From positions 958,788-1,022,787 of the forward strand of contig NZ_SLWN01000001.1 in the NCBI RefSeq assembly GCF_004342025.1: 64,000 bases of DNA, read 5' to 3'. The stretch comes from Kribbella steppae (lineage in GTDB: Bacteria > Actinomycetota > Actinomycetes > Propionibacteriales > Kribbellaceae). The translations under genes were made by a program, and so were the position numbers. The notes under the pieces were generated by a model. It was not told where the DNA came from. It made no database searches and was given only the letters and a program-made list of their open reading frames with translations. This document shows positions 25,370 to 34,749 of this stretch, piece by piece (position 1 is the first letter of the stretch; every line of letters begins with the position of its first letter).

Positions 25370-26521
25370 GTGGACCTGATGGAGTACCAAGCCAAAGAGT
25401 TGTTCGCCCGGCACGGCGTCCCGGTGACGCTCGGCCGGGTGATCGAGGACCCGGCCGATGCCGCCGCGGCCGCCGAAGAACTGGGCGGCCGGGTGGTGGT
25501 GAAGGCGCAGGTGAAGACCGGCGGCCGGGGCAAGGCCGGCGGCGTGAAACTGGCCGGCTCCCCCGACGACGCGGTGGGCAGGGCGCGCGAGATCCTCGGC
25601 ATGGACATCAAGGGCCACACGGTCCGCCGGGTGCTGCTCACGCCGGCCGCCGATATCGCCGAGGAGTACTACTTCTCCTTCCTGGTCGACCGGGCCAACC
25701 GCGACTACCTCTGTATCGCCAGCACCGAGGGCGGTGTCGAGATCGAGGAGGTCGCGCACACCAACCCGGACGCGATCGCCAAGGTGGCGATCGATCCGGC
25801 CGTCGGCGTGGACGAGGCCAAGGCCGCCGAGATCGTCGCGGCCGCGGGCTTCCCGGCCGGCGCGGAGGACGTGGTCCGGAAGCTGTGGGACGTGTTCATC
25901 GCCGAGGACGCGTCACTGGTCGAGGTGAACCCCCTGGTCAAGCTGGGCGACGGATCACTCGAGGCCCTCGACGGCAAGATCACACTCGACGACAACGCGT
26001 CGTACCGGCACTCCGACCACGTCGGGTTCGAGGACAAGGCGGCCGCGGATCCGCTCGAGGCCGCGGCCCAGGACAAGGGCCTGAACTACGTCAAGCTGGA
26101 CGGCTCGGTCGGCATCATCGGCAACGGCGCCGGCCTGGTCATGTCGACCCTCGACGTGGTCGCGTACGCCGGCGCTTCGTACGGCGTGAAGCCGGCCAAC
26201 TTCCTCGATATCGGGGGTGGCGCGTCGGCCGAGGTGATGGCCAACGGACTGGGCATCATCCTGAGCGATGCCCAGGTGCGCAGTGTCTTCGTGAACGTCT
26301 TCGGCGGCATCACCGCCTGTGACGCGGTGTCGAACGGGATCGTGCAGGCCCTCGACGTACTCGGCGACAAGGCCGACAAGCCGCTGGTGGTCCGGCTGGA
26401 CGGCAACAACGTCGACGAGGGCCGCCGGATCCTTGCCCAGGCCAACCATCCGCTGGTGACCGTGGTGGACACGATGGACGGTGCCGCCGCCCGCGCCGCC
26501 GAACTCGCCGCCCAGAACTGA
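25370..26521 (+). CDS. sucC: Succinate-CoA ligase-like beta subunit
   Basis: 383 aa from GTG 25370, with AGGAGG 8 nt ahead. The ATP-grasp domain opens [19 protein letters not shown], has [19 protein letters not shown] for nucleotide binding and [14 protein letters not shown] for Mg. The C-terminal CoA-ligase domain includes [13 protein letters not shown] and [12 protein letters not shown]. Together with sucD it would make an acyl-CoA from a dicarboxylate. Its operon with garR and its divergence from an OFA-type carrier are not the usual TCA-cycle context. It may activate another acid such as malate or oxalate, or may be a second succinyl-CoA ligase. Confidence 0.93.
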   Translation: MDLMEYQAKELFARHGVPVTLGRVIEDPADAAAAAEELGGRVVVKAQVKTGGRGKAGGVKLAGSPDDAVGRAREILGMDIKGHTVRRVLLTPAADIAEEYYFSFLVDRANRDYLCIASTEGGVEIEEVAHTNPDAIAKVAIDPAVGVDEAKAAEIVAAAGFPAGAEDVVRKLWDVFIAEDASLVEVNPLVKLGDGSLEALDGKITLDDNASYRHSDHVGFEDKAAADPLEAAAQDKGLNYVKLDGSVGIIGNGAGLVMSTLDVVAYAGASYGVKPANFLDIGGGASAEVMANGLGIILSDAQVRSVFVNVFGGITACDAVSNGIVQALDVLGDKADKPLVVRLDGNNVDEGRRILAQANHPLVTVVDTMDGAAARAAELAAQN

Positions 26522-26531
26522 GAGGTGCGAC

Positions 26532-27416
26532 ATGGCGATCTTCCTGACCGAGCAGAGCCGGGTCATCGTGCAGGGCATGACCGGGTCCGAAGGACAAAAG
26601 CACACCAGCCGGATGCTTGCCGCCGGCACCAACATCGTCGGCGGCGTGACCCCGGGCAAGGGTGGCCAGTCGGTCGACTTCGCCAAGCGGTCGATCCCGG
26701 TCTACGGCTCGTGTGCCGACGCGGTGAAGTCGGCCGGCGCCGACGTGTCGGTGGTGTTCGTGCCGCCGCGCTTCACGAAGGGCGCGGTGATCGAGGCCGT
26801 CGACGCGGGTGTTCCGTTGGTGGTGGTGATCACCGAAGGTGTGCCGGTGCACGACACCGCCGCGTTCTTCGCCCACGCCCAGGCCGCGGGCACCCGGGTC
26901 ATCGGCCCGAACTGCCCGGGCATCATCAGCCCGGGCCGCGCCAACGCCGGCATCATACCCGCCGACATCGCGGGTCCCGGCCGGATCGGGCTGGTGTCGA
27001 AGTCGGGCACGCTGACGTACCAGATGATGTACGAACTGCGTGACTTCGGGTTCTCCACCGCGATCGGGATCGGTGGTGACCCGATCATCGGGACGACGCA
27101 CATCGACGCGCTGCGGGCGTTCCAGGACGACCCGGACACCGACGCGATCGTGATGATCGGTGAGATCGGTGGTGACGCCGAGGAGCGGGCGGCCGCGTTC
27201 ATCAAGGAGAACGTGACCAAGCCGGTCGTCGGCTACGTGGCCGGGTTCACCGCGCCGGAGGGCAAGACGATGGGTCACGCGGGTGCGATCGTGTCCGGTT
27301 CGTCCGGTACGGCGGCCGCGAAGCAGGAGGCCCTGGAAGCCGTCGGCGTACGCGTCGGCAAGACCCCGTCGGAAACAGCGCAGCTGATGCGCGCGGTGAT
27401 GGCGGTGTCGGTATGA
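26532..27416 (+). CDS. sucD: Succinate-CoA ligase-like alpha subunit
   Basis: 294 aa from ATG 26532 (AGAGGTGCG ahead), 10 nt after sucC. The CoA-binding Rossmann domain reads [32 protein letters not shown] is the family CoA loop. [11 protein letters not shown] and [12 protein letters not shown] follow. The phosphohistidine lies in [17 protein letters not shown] near the C-terminus. It partners with SucC as an alpha2beta2 or alpha-beta ligase. The stop overlaps the start of garR by 4 nt. Nothing in the visible motifs separates succinate from other dicarboxylates. Confidence 0.93.
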   Translation: MAIFLTEQSRVIVQGMTGSEGQKHTSRMLAAGTNIVGGVTPGKGGQSVDFAKRSIPVYGSCADAVKSAGADVSVVFVPPRFTKGAVIEAVDAGVPLVVVITEGVPVHDTAAFFAHAQAAGTRVIGPNCPGIISPGRANAGIIPADIAGPGRIGLVSKSGTLTYQMMYELRDFGFSTAIGIGGDPIIGTTHIDALRAFQDDPDTDAIVMIGEIGGDAEERAAAFIKENVTKPVVGYVAGFTAPEGKTMGHAGAIVSGSSGTAAAKQEALEAVGVRVGKTPSETAQLMRAVMAVSV

Positions 27417-28288
27417 CGACGATCGGCTTCATCGGCCTCGGCATCATGGGGTCGCACATGGCGGCCAACCTGATCCAGGCTGGACACACGGTGACCGGGT
27501 ACGACGTCGTACCGGCGGCTGTGGATCGGATGGCGCAGGCGGGTGGCAAGCCGGCCGCGGACATCGCGGGTGCGGTGAACGGTGCCGAAGTGGTCATCAC
27601 GATGTTGCCGGACTCACCGCAGGTCGCGGAGGTCGTGCTCGGACCCGGTGGTGTGCTGGCCGGAGTTCGGCCCGGCGTACTGCTGATCGACATGAGCTCG
27701 ATCGCACCGGAGACATCGCGGGAGGTCGCCGCGGCCGCCGCCGACCGTGGTGTGCGCGTGCTGGATGCGCCGGTGAGCGGCGGCGAGCAGGGCGCGATCA
27801 AGGCGTCGCTGGCGATCATGGTGGGTGGCACTGCGGAGGACTTCGAGACGGCCCGGCCGATCTTCGAGGACCTCGGGCGGACCATCGTCCACGTCGGCGG
27901 CCACGGCGCCGGTCAGACCGTGAAGGCGGCGAACCAGTTGATGGTCGCCGGCATCATCAGCCTCGTCAGCGAGGCCATCGTCCTGCTCGAGGCCTCCGGC
28001 GTCGACGGCGAACGCGGCCTCGAGGTCCTCGCCGGCGGCCTGGCCGGCAACCGCATCCTCGACCTCAAGTCGGCCACGACGCTGGCCCGCCAGTTCGAGC
28101 CCGGCTTCCGGATCGACCTGCACCACAAGGACATGGGGATCGCCCTCGCCTCCGCCCGCGCGGCAGGCGTCGCCCTCCCGGTCACCGGCGTGGTCGCCCA
28201 ACTCGTCGCCGCCGCCCGAGCCCAAGGCCACGGCTCCCTAGACCACTCCGCCCTCCTGAAGGTGGTCGAGCAGCTCTCAGCTCGATGA
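27413..28288 (+). CDS. garR: Tartronate-semialdehyde reductase (2-hydroxy-3-oxopropionate reductase)
   Basis: 291 aa, a beta-hydroxyacid dehydrogenase. The NAD(P) loop is [17 protein letters not shown]; the substrate loop is [24 protein letters not shown]; the catalytic Lys lies in [13 protein letters not shown]. The C-terminal [25 protein letters not shown] matches GarR/GlxR. It reduces tartronate semialdehyde to D-glycerate, the step after Gcl (at 35.7 kb). A 3-hydroxyisobutyrate-dehydrogenase role is the main alternative. It overlaps sucD by 4 nt and its 3' end overlaps the convergent LacI gene by 12 nt. Confidence 0.88.
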   Translation: MTTIGFIGLGIMGSHMAANLIQAGHTVTGYDVVPAAVDRMAQAGGKPAADIAGAVNGAEVVITMLPDSPQVAEVVLGPGGVLAGVRPGVLLIDMSSIAPETSREVAAAAADRGVRVLDAPVSGGEQGAIKASLAIMVGGTAEDFETARPIFEDLGRTIVHVGGHGAGQTVKAANQLMVAGIISLVSEAIVLLEASGVDGERGLEVLAGGLAGNRILDLKSATTLARQFEPGFRIDLHHKDMGIALASARAAGVALPVTGVVAQLVAAARAQGHGSLDHSALLKVVEQLSAR

Positions 28289-29317
28289 CGCGCGCGGCGG
28301 CGCCGTGCTGCTCCTGACGACGAGTTTGGTGGGTACGGCGACCGGGTCGTGGTGGTGTTCGCCGGCTTGGATCTCGCGGATGAGCGCGTCGACGCTGAGC
28401 CGGCCGACATCGGTGAAGTTCTGCCTGATCGTGGTCAGCGGCGGCCAGAAGTGCGCGGCCTCCTCCATGTCGTCGAAACCGACCACGCTGATGTCGCCCG
28501 GCACCACCCGGCCGCGCTCGTGCAACGCACGCAGGAGTCCGAGCGCCATCTGGTCGTTCGCGGCGAACACGGCGGTGACGTCGGGGTTCGCGGCCAACTG
28601 GCGGCCGGCTTCGTACCCCGAGCCGGGCGACCAGTCACCGTCCAGCACCGGCGGAACCTCGCACCCGCGGTCCGTCAGGGTCCGCTCCCAGGAGCGTCGG
28701 CGCCGGTCCGCGGCGAACGACGTCGGCGGGCCACCGAGGTGCCACACGGTTTCATGCCCGAGATCGAGCAGGTGCTCGGTGGCGAGACGGGCACCCTGGG
28801 CCTGGTTGGTGTCGACGATCGGGTAGTCGTAGTGGGCGCTGGAGTCGACGACGACGACCGGCAGCCCGTCGGGCAGCAGTACGCCGGCCTCGTCCAGCGT
28901 GTGCGCCTCGATCAGGATGATCACACCGTCGACCGCCTGCTCCCCCAGCCGGCTGAAGGCGTTCGTCACCGCGCGCTGGTTCACGTCCAGGACCGGCAGC
29001 AGGTTGATCGCGTAACCGCTGATGGTGGCCGCCGCGGCGACCGCGTCGAGCGTTCGCGTCGTACCGAAGCTGGACAGCTCGAAGACGATCACGCCGATGC
29101 TCCGGAACTGCCCGTTGCGCAACGCCCGGGCGGCGCTGTTCGGCCGGTAGCCGAGCTCGCGCATGGCGGCCTGCACCCGGTCCCGGGTGACCGAATCGAC
29201 GTTGAGCCGTTCGTTCGCGACGCGTGACACAGTCTGCCCGGACACGCCGGCCAGCCTGGCCACATCGGCCATCGACGGGCCGCGCCGCCGCCGGACCGGC
29301 AACTCCTCCGATGACAT
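28277..29317 (-). CDS. LacI-family regulator of the sugar ABC/GH35 operon
   Basis: 346 aa. ATG 29317 is chosen over ATG 29353 because GAGGAGG lies 7 nt ahead. The HTH is MADVARLAGVSGQTVSRVANERLNV, with hinge NSAARALRNG. The effector domain has VIVFELSSFGTTRTLDAVAAAA and DISVVGFDDMEEAAHFWPPLTTIRQ. Two palindromes in the divergent promoter, at 29353 and 29385, are LacI-type operators that would control both this gene and the ABC operon. Inducer probably a galactoside, given the GH35 enzyme (inference). Confidence 0.93.
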   Translation of the reverse strand: MSSEELPVRRRRGPSMADVARLAGVSGQTVSRVANERLNVDSVTRDRVQAAMRELGYRPNSAARALRNGQFRSIGVIVFELSSFGTTRTLDAVAAAATISGYAINLLPVLDVNQRAVTNAFSRLGEQAVDGVIILIEAHTLDEAGVLLPDGLPVVVVDSSAHYDYPIVDTNQAQGARLATEHLLDLGHETVWHLGGPPTSFAADRRRRSWERTLTDRGCEVPPVLDGDWSPGSGYEAGRQLAANPDVTAVFAANDQMALGLLRALHERGRVVPGDISVVGFDDMEEAAHFWPPLTTIRQNFTDVGRLSVDALIREIQAGEHHHDPVAVPTKLVVRSSTAPPRASSS

Positions 29318-29352
29318 CGGCGCCCTCCTCGCTTGTGCCCGCAGTGTAGACA

Positions 29353-29366
29353 TGTTGACGTAAACA
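29353..29366. promoter_or_regulatory. LacI operator O1
   Basis: TGTTGACGTAAACA is the same core as the perfect site 32 nt downstream, with one mismatched arm position. It overlaps the region just upstream of the lacI start and suits autoregulation. Confidence 0.65.
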
Positions 29367-29384
29367 CGCTACCGTCTCGGCGAC

Positions 29385-29404
29385 CGATGTTGACGTCAAC
29401 ATCG
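29385..29404. promoter_or_regulatory. LacI operator O2, perfect 20-bp palindrome
   Basis: CGATGTTGACGTCAACATCG is fully self-complementary with a central CG, as in LacI-family sites. It is 39 nt before the first permease start. The O1-O2 centre spacing is about 35 bp. Confidence 0.8.
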
Positions 29405-29442
29405 CGTGTCGGCACGAGTTTGTGAAGGAGGCCGGCGGAGGC

Positions 29443-30348
29443 ATGAGCCAGTCCGTTGCACTGCGCCGAAGGCGTGGGAGGTTCAGCCAGGACGGGAAGG
29501 GATGGGTCTTCGTCGGCCCCTTCCTGGCCGTGTTCGCGCTCACCTTCCTGGCGCCGATCGGGTACGCGATCTACCTCAGCCTGTTCCGTGATCAGGCGTT
29601 CTTCGGCGGCACCGTGTTCGTCGGCCTCGACAACTACACCGAGGCGCTGCGGGACCCGAAGTTCTGGGAGGCGTTCGGCCGGGTCGCGGTGTTCCTGATC
29701 GTCCAGGTTCCGGTGATGCTGATCCTGGCCCTGCTGGCCGCGCTGGCCATCGACAGCGCCCGGCTGCACGCGGCCGGCTTCTTCCGGATCGTCATCTTCC
29801 TGCCGTACGCCGTACCGGGTGTCGTCGCGGTGCTGATGTGGGGCTACATCTACGGCAACAACTTCGGCCTGGCCGCCGACCTGAACGAGTTGTTCGGGAC
29901 GACCGCGATCCAGCCGCTGAGCGCCACCTGGATGCTGCCGTCGATCGCCAACATCGTCACCTGGGAGTTCGTCGGCTACAACATGCTGATCTTCTACTCG
30001 GCGCTGCGCACGGTCCCCGGGGAGCTGTACGAGGCGGCCGCGATCGACGGGGCCGGGACGTTCCGGACCATCCGGGCGGTGAAGCTGCCGGCGCTGCGCG
30101 GCGCGATCGTGATCGCCACCATCTTCTCGATCATCGGCAGTTTCCAGTTGTTCAACGAGCCGAACATCCTGCGCACGCTGGCGCCGAACGTGATCAGCAC
30201 GTACTACACGCCGAACATGTACGCCTACAACCTGTCCTTCGCCGGCCAGCAGTTCAACTACTCCGCCACCATCGCGATCGTGATGGGCGTCATCACCGCG
30301 ATCATCGCGTACGTCGTCCAACTCCGCGGATCCCGGGAGGCCCTGTGA
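29443..30348 (+). CDS. Sugar ABC transporter permease (MalF type)
   Basis: 301 aa with six membrane helices (GWVFVGPFLAVFALTFLAPIGYAIYLSLF to IAIVMGVITAIIAYVVQL). The EAA loop that contacts the ATPase is ELYEAAAIDGAGTFRTIRAVKLP. ATG 29443 has GGCGGAGG ahead; the GTG at 29422 is inside the SD region. First gene of a carbohydrate importer behind the LacI operators. The gap to the second permease gene is filled by repeat elements. No ATPase gene is present, as is normal for actinobacterial CUT1 systems served by a shared MsiK-type ATPase. Confidence 0.93.
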   Translation: MSQSVALRRRRGRFSQDGKGWVFVGPFLAVFALTFLAPIGYAIYLSLFRDQAFFGGTVFVGLDNYTEALRDPKFWEAFGRVAVFLIVQVPVMLILALLAALAIDSARLHAAGFFRIVIFLPYAVPGVVAVLMWGYIYGNNFGLAADLNELFGTTAIQPLSATWMLPSIANIVTWEFVGYNMLIFYSALRTVPGELYEAAAIDGAGTFRTIRAVKLPALRGAIVIATIFSIIGSFQLFNEPNILRTLAPNVISTYYTPNMYAYNLSFAGQQFNYSATIAIVMGVITAIIAYVVQLRGSREAL

Positions 30349-30350
30349 CT

Positions 30351-30594
30351 ACTGTGCTTTTGGCCGGGCCTCCGGCGCCGGCAGGGTCATGGGGCCTTGA
30401 CTCCCGGCCTTCCCTCGTCACTCCAGTCGCTGTGCACAATGCCACGCCTCCGGCGCGGCGGGTCATGGGGCCCTGGCTCCCGACCTTCCCTCGTCACTCC
30501 AGTCGCTTCGCTCCCTCCACTCCTCAGTCCAGGCCGGGGGCCCCATGACCGGGCTCCCTCCGCTCCTCAGTCCAGGCCGGGAGGCCCCATGACC
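30351..30594 (-). repeat. Dispersed repeat, one full and two partial copies inside the ABC operon
   Basis: In inverse orientation to the copy at 10380. A partial unit (30351-about 30434) includes the tail CTTTTGGCCGGGCCT and the GGTCATGGGGCC end at 30385. A full 90-bp unit (30461-30550) is bounded by GGTCATGGGGCC and GGCCCCATGACC, and a 44-bp partial unit (30551-30594) ends the block. The final GGCCCCATGACC contains the start codon of the second permease at 30589. Confidence 0.75.
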
Positions 30595-31503
30595 ACGACT
30601 GCTCGGGCGCCTCGCATCACGAGTACGGCACGAGTCAAGAAGAAGACCAGGACGTCGCCGTTGCGGCCGAGGCGGTCGCCGCTGCTGACCGGGGTGATGA
30701 TCCTCTACCTGATCTACACCTTGGTACCGCTGGCCTGGTTGCTGATCAGCGCGACCAAGACGCAGAACGACCTGCTGTCCAGCCCGGGGCTGTGGTTCGG
30801 CGACAGCTTCGCGTTGTTCGCCAACATCAAGGACACGCTGACCTACAACGACGGCATCTTCCTGCGCTGGCTCGGCAACACCGTGCTCTACGTGGTCGTC
30901 GGGGCCGGCGGTGCGACCCTGCTCGCGACCGCCGCCGGGTACGGCCTGGCCAAGTACAAGTTCGCCGGCCGCCGTGCGGTCTTCGCGATCCTCCTGGGTG
31001 CGGTCGCCGTACCGGGGACGGCATTGGCTGTGCCGACGTTCCTGATGTTCTCGAACCTGGGTCTGACCAACACGGTCTGGGCGATCATCATCCCGTCGCT
31101 GGTCAGCCCGTTCGGCCTGTATCTGATGTGGGTCTACGCGACCGAGGCCGTACCGGTGGACCTGCTCGAGGCGGCCCGGATCGACGGCGCCGGCGAGGTC
31201 CGGATCTTCTTCACCGTCGCGCTCCGGCTGCTTGCCCCCGGCATCGTCACCACCCTGCTGTTCGCGGTGGTGTCAACCTGGAACAACTACTTCCTCCCGC
31301 TGATCATGCTCAGCAAACCCAACCTCTACCCACTCACGGTCGGGCTCACCCAGTGGAGCAACCAGGCGACCGGCGTGGGCGCCCGCCCCATCTACAACCT
31401 GGTGATCACGGGGTCGGTACTGACCATCGTGCCTCTCGTGGTCGCCTTCCTCCTGCTCCAGCGATTCTGGCAGTCGGGCCTGACCGCAGGCAGCGTCAAA
31501 TGA
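30589..31503 (+). CDS. Sugar ABC transporter permease (MalG type)
   Basis: 304 aa with six helices (TGVMILYLIYTLVPLAWLLISATK to VLTIVPLVVAFLLLQRFW). The EAA loop is DLLEAARIDGAGEVRIFFTVALRLL. The soluble N-terminus is basic (RVKKKTRTSPLRPRRS). ATG 30589 lies within the terminal repeat of the intergenic element. GGGAGG at 30580-30584 in that element supplies the only SD, so expression of this gene depends on repeat-derived sequence. It pairs with the permease at 29443 and is followed 11 nt later by the binding-protein gene. Confidence 0.92.
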   Translation: MTTTARAPRITSTARVKKKTRTSPLRPRRSPLLTGVMILYLIYTLVPLAWLLISATKTQNDLLSSPGLWFGDSFALFANIKDTLTYNDGIFLRWLGNTVLYVVVGAGGATLLATAAGYGLAKYKFAGRRAVFAILLGAVAVPGTALAVPTFLMFSNLGLTNTVWAIIIPSLVSPFGLYLMWVYATEAVPVDLLEAARIDGAGEVRIFFTVALRLLAPGIVTTLLFAVVSTWNNYFLPLIMLSKPNLYPLTVGLTQWSNQATGVGARPIYNLVITGSVLTIVPLVVAFLLLQRFWQSGLTAGSVK

Positions 31504-31514
31504 AAGGGAACACC

Positions 31515-32864
31515 ATGAAGTCACATCGGCGCATCCGGCAACTGGTGGTTGCCGGAGCCGCTCTCACCGCCCTGGCGGTCGTGGCCGCATGCGGCGGCGG
31601 GTCGGAAGGCTCCGGCAGCAGCGGCAGCCAGACCACGGGCTCGGCCGACGCGGTCGACGCCGCGCTCAAGGCGGGCGGCACCCTCACCTACTGGACCTGG
31701 ACGCCGTCGGCCGAGGCTCAGGTAGCGGCGTTCCAGAAGCAGTACCCGAACGTCAAGGTGAACCTGGTCAACGCCGGTACCGGCAACGACCACTACACCA
31801 AGCTGCAGAACGCGATCAAGGCCGGCTCGGGTGCGCCGGACGTGGCGCAGATCGAGTACCAGGCGCTGCCGCAGTTCGCGCTGCCGGGCTCGCTGGTCGA
31901 CCTGAACCAGTACGGCTTCAGCCAGTACGAGTCCGCCTACACGGCCTCGACCTGGGCCGCCGTCCACGCCGGTGGCGGTCTCTACGGTCTGCCGCAGGAC
32001 TCCGGGCCGATGGCGCTGTTCTACAACAAGGAGGTCTTCGACAAGTACGGGATCGCCGTACCGAAGACCTGGGACGAGTACGTCGCCGCGGCGAAGAAGT
32101 TGCACGCGGCCAACCCGAAGTCGTTCATCACCAACGACTCCGGTGACGCCGGCTTCACGACCAGCATGATCTGGCAGGCCGGCGGTACGCCGTTCAAGAC
32201 CGACAACAAGAACATCACCATCAACCTGCAGGACGAAGGCTCCACGAAGTGGACCTCGACCTGGAACCAGCTGGTCGAGGGCAGTCTGGTCTCGCAGATC
32301 CCCGGCTGGACCGACGAGTGGTTCAAGGCCCTCGGCGACGGCACCATCGCCACCCTGCCGACCGGCGCCTGGATGCCGGGTGTGATGGAGGCGTCGGTCA
32401 AGGCCGGCGCGGGCAAGTGGCGGGTCGCCCCGATGCCGACGTACGACGGCCAGCCGGCCACCGCCGAGAACGGCGGCAGCACCGAGTCCGTGCTGAAGCA
32501 GAGCGCGAACCCGGCGCTGGCCGCGGCCTTCGTGCGCTGGCTGAACCACGGCGAGGGCGTCAAGCCGTTCCTGGCCAGCGGTGGTTTCCCGGCCACCACG
32601 GCGGACCTGAAGGACCCGGCCTTCGTCGACAAGCCGAGCGCGTACTTCGGCGGCCAGCAGATCAACCAGGTGCTCACCGGCGCGGCCGGCTCGGTCGTCA
32701 AGGGCTGGAGCTACCTGCCGTACGAGCTGTACGCCAACAGCATCTACGGCGACACTGTCGGCAAGTCGTACCAGTCCAAGTCCGATCTCAACACCGGCCT
32801 GAAGGCCTGGCAGGACGCTCTGGTTGCCTACGGCAATCAGCAGGGTTTCCAGGTCAACGGCTAG
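31515..32864 (+). CDS. Sugar ABC transporter solute-binding lipoprotein
   Basis: 449 aa. The signal peptide MKSHRRIRQLVVAGAALTALAVVAAC ends in a lipobox with Cys about 26, followed by a Gly/Ser-rich linker. The mature part is a cluster-B/CUT1 binding fold: TLTYWTWTPSAEAQVAAFQKQYPNVKVNLV, GLPQDSGPMALFYNKEVFDKYGI, TIATLPTGAWMPG. Two permease genes lie just upstream. It would be tethered to the outer face of the membrane and deliver a sugar, probably a galactoside-containing oligosaccharide given the GH35 gene. A strong hairpin follows its stop codon. Confidence 0.95.
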   Translation: MKSHRRIRQLVVAGAALTALAVVAACGGGSEGSGSSGSQTTGSADAVDAALKAGGTLTYWTWTPSAEAQVAAFQKQYPNVKVNLVNAGTGNDHYTKLQNAIKAGSGAPDVAQIEYQALPQFALPGSLVDLNQYGFSQYESAYTASTWAAVHAGGGLYGLPQDSGPMALFYNKEVFDKYGIAVPKTWDEYVAAAKKLHAANPKSFITNDSGDAGFTTSMIWQAGGTPFKTDNKNITINLQDEGSTKWTSTWNQLVEGSLVSQIPGWTDEWFKALGDGTIATLPTGAWMPGVMEASVKAGAGKWRVAPMPTYDGQPATAENGGSTESVLKQSANPALAAAFVRWLNHGEGVKPFLASGGFPATTADLKDPAFVDKPSAYFGGQQINQVLTGAAGSVVKGWSYLPYELYANSIYGDTVGKSYQSKSDLNTGLKAWQDALVAYGNQQGFQVNG

Positions 32865-32878
32865 CTGGTACCCACGCT

Positions 32879-32910
32879 GGTAGCGGCCGGGATCCGGTCC
32901 GGCCGCTACC
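32879..32910 (+). terminator. Intra-operonic hairpin after the binding-protein gene
   Basis: GGTAGCGGCCGG (32879-32890) and its exact complement (32899-32910) form a 12-bp stem with an 8-nt loop. It lies between the binding protein and the GH35 gene. Such structures stabilise the binding-protein mRNA and reduce read-through. No U tract follows. Confidence 0.7.
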
Positions 32911-32934
32911 ATCACCTGTGCTGAAAAGAGAGAG

Positions 32935-34683
32935 ATGACCGAGTTCGCGATCGGTGAGTCCGACTTCCTGCTCGACGGGAAGCCGTTCCGGATCCTGTCC
33001 GGCGCGCTGCACTACTTCCGGATGCACCCGGACACCTGGGCGGACCGGATCGAGAAGGCTCGTCTGATGGGTCTCAACACCATCGAGACCTACGTGCCGT
33101 GGAACGCGCACAGCCCGCAGCCGGGTGTCTTCGACACGACCGGCATGCTCGACCTCGAGCGCTTCCTGCGGGAGATCGCGGACGCCGGCCTGTACGCCAT
33201 CGTCCGCCCGGGCCCGTACATCTGCGCCGAGTGGGACAACGGTGGTCTCCCGGCCTGGCTGTTCCGTACGCCCGGCATGGGCGTCCGCCGCTACGAGCCG
33301 CAGTTCATGGCGGCGGTCCAGGAGTATCTGGAGCAGGTACTGCGGATCGTCCGGCCGCTGCAGGTGGATCAGGGCGGACCGGTCCTGCTGGTCCAGGTCG
33401 AGAACGAGTACGGCGCGTTCGCCGACGACCAGACCTACCTGAAGTCGGTGGCCGAGATCATACAGAACGCCGGGATCACGGTACCGCTGGTGACGGTCGA
33501 CCAGCCGGTCGACGCGATGCTGGCGGCGGGCGGTCTGGACGGCGTACTGCGGACCGGCTCGTTCGGGTCGCGGGCCGACGAGCGGCTGGCCACGCTGCGG
33601 AAGCATCAGCCGACCGGGCCGCTGATGTGTATGGAGTTCTGGGACGGGTGGTTCGATCACTGGGGCGGGCCGCACCACACGACCAGTGCCGAGGAGACTG
33701 CCGCCGAGCTGGACGCACTGCTCGCGGCGGGTGCGTCGGTGAACATCTACATGGTCCACGGCGGCACGAACTTCGGGCTGACCAGCGGGGCCAACGACAA
33801 GGGCGTCTACCGGCCGACCATCACGTCGTACGACTATGACGCCCCCTTGGACGAGGCGGGGAACCCGACTGCGAAGTTCCACGCCTTCCGGGAGGTCATC
33901 TCCCGGTACGCGCCGGTCCCCGACGTTGTCCCGGCGTCGGGCGCGGCCGCGCCGGAAACCTCCGCGGCGCTGGGCGAGCCGATCCGGCTGCTCGCGGACC
34001 CCACGGCCTGGGGACAGTGGAGCGAGCACCCGGTTATGCCGACGCTCGACGCGTTGGATGCGCGATTCGTCCTCTTCCGGACCGACCTCGACATCGACCG
34101 GCCGACACTGCTGAGTTTCGACGAGGTGCGGGACCGGGCGTACGTCTTCCTGGACGGTGTTCCGATCGGCGTACTCGATCGTGAACGGCACGACCGGGCC
34201 ATGATGGTGCCGCCGGGACGGGGCCGGCTCGAGATCCTGGTCGAGGACCAGGGCCGGGTGAACTACGGGCGGCGCATCGGTGAGCCCAAGGGCTTGATCG
34301 GTCCGGTCCAGCTCGGCTCGGTGGAAGTGACCGACTGGTCTGCCTGCGTGATCGACCTCGACAACGTGCCGCGACTCTGGGACACCGTCGGCCTGACGCC
34401 GGATGCCCCCGGTGTCGGACCCACCGCGTGGCGAGCCGGCTTCGATGTCGCCGAGCCGGTCGACCACTTCCTCTCCACCGTTGACTGGGGCAAGGGCCTT
34501 GCCTGGGTCAACGGCTTCTGCCTCGGCCGCTACTGGCGCCGGGGTCCGCAGGAGACGCTCTACGTTCCGGGTCCGGTACTACGGCCGGGCCGCAACGAGC
34601 TCGTCGTCCTCGAACTCGAGGTGATCGCCGAGCCGGTCGCACACTTCGTCGCCGGACTCTCGCTGGGGCCGACCGAGCTGTAG
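32935..34683 (+). CDS. GH35 beta-galactosidase
   Basis: 582 aa, no signal peptide, so cytosolic. The (beta/alpha)8 domain has ALHYFRMHPDTWADRIEKARLMGLNTIETYVPWNAH, the acid/base Glu158 in QVENEYG and the nucleophile Glu234 in MCMEFWDGWFDHWGG. YMVHGGTNFGLTSGAN and TSYDYDAPLDEAGN are further GH35 hallmarks. The C-terminal half holds two jelly-roll beta-sandwiches, with GLAWVNGFCLGRYWRRGPQETLYVPG. It removes terminal beta-galactosyl residues from the imported sugar. ATG 32935 has AGAGAG ahead. It is the last gene of the LacI-controlled operon. Confidence 0.95.
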   Translation: MTEFAIGESDFLLDGKPFRILSGALHYFRMHPDTWADRIEKARLMGLNTIETYVPWNAHSPQPGVFDTTGMLDLERFLREIADAGLYAIVRPGPYICAEWDNGGLPAWLFRTPGMGVRRYEPQFMAAVQEYLEQVLRIVRPLQVDQGGPVLLVQVENEYGAFADDQTYLKSVAEIIQNAGITVPLVTVDQPVDAMLAAGGLDGVLRTGSFGSRADERLATLRKHQPTGPLMCMEFWDGWFDHWGGPHHTTSAEETAAELDALLAAGASVNIYMVHGGTNFGLTSGANDKGVYRPTITSYDYDAPLDEAGNPTAKFHAFREVISRYAPVPDVVPASGAAAPETSAALGEPIRLLADPTAWGQWSEHPVMPTLDALDARFVLFRTDLDIDRPTLLSFDEVRDRAYVFLDGVPIGVLDRERHDRAMMVPPGRGRLEILVEDQGRVNYGRRIGEPKGLIGPVQLGSVEVTDWSACVIDLDNVPRLWDTVGLTPDAPGVGPTAWRAGFDVAEPVDHFLSTVDWGKGLAWVNGFCLGRYWRRGPQETLYVPGPVLRPGRNELVVLELEVIAEPVAHFVAGLSLGPTEL

Positions 34684-34708
34684 AAGCCTTCTTTTCACTC
34701 AGTTGGAA

Positions 34709-34745
34709 CAGGTGGGTCCGACGTCGCTGTGGCCGGACCCACCTG
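34709..34745. terminator. Bidirectional terminator
   Basis: CAGGTGGGTCCG (34709-34720) and its exact complement (34734-34745) enclose a 13-nt loop, between the GH35 gene (+) and the ketopantoate-reductase-like gene (-), and would terminate both. Confidence 0.8.
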
Positions 34746-34749
34746 GCTC

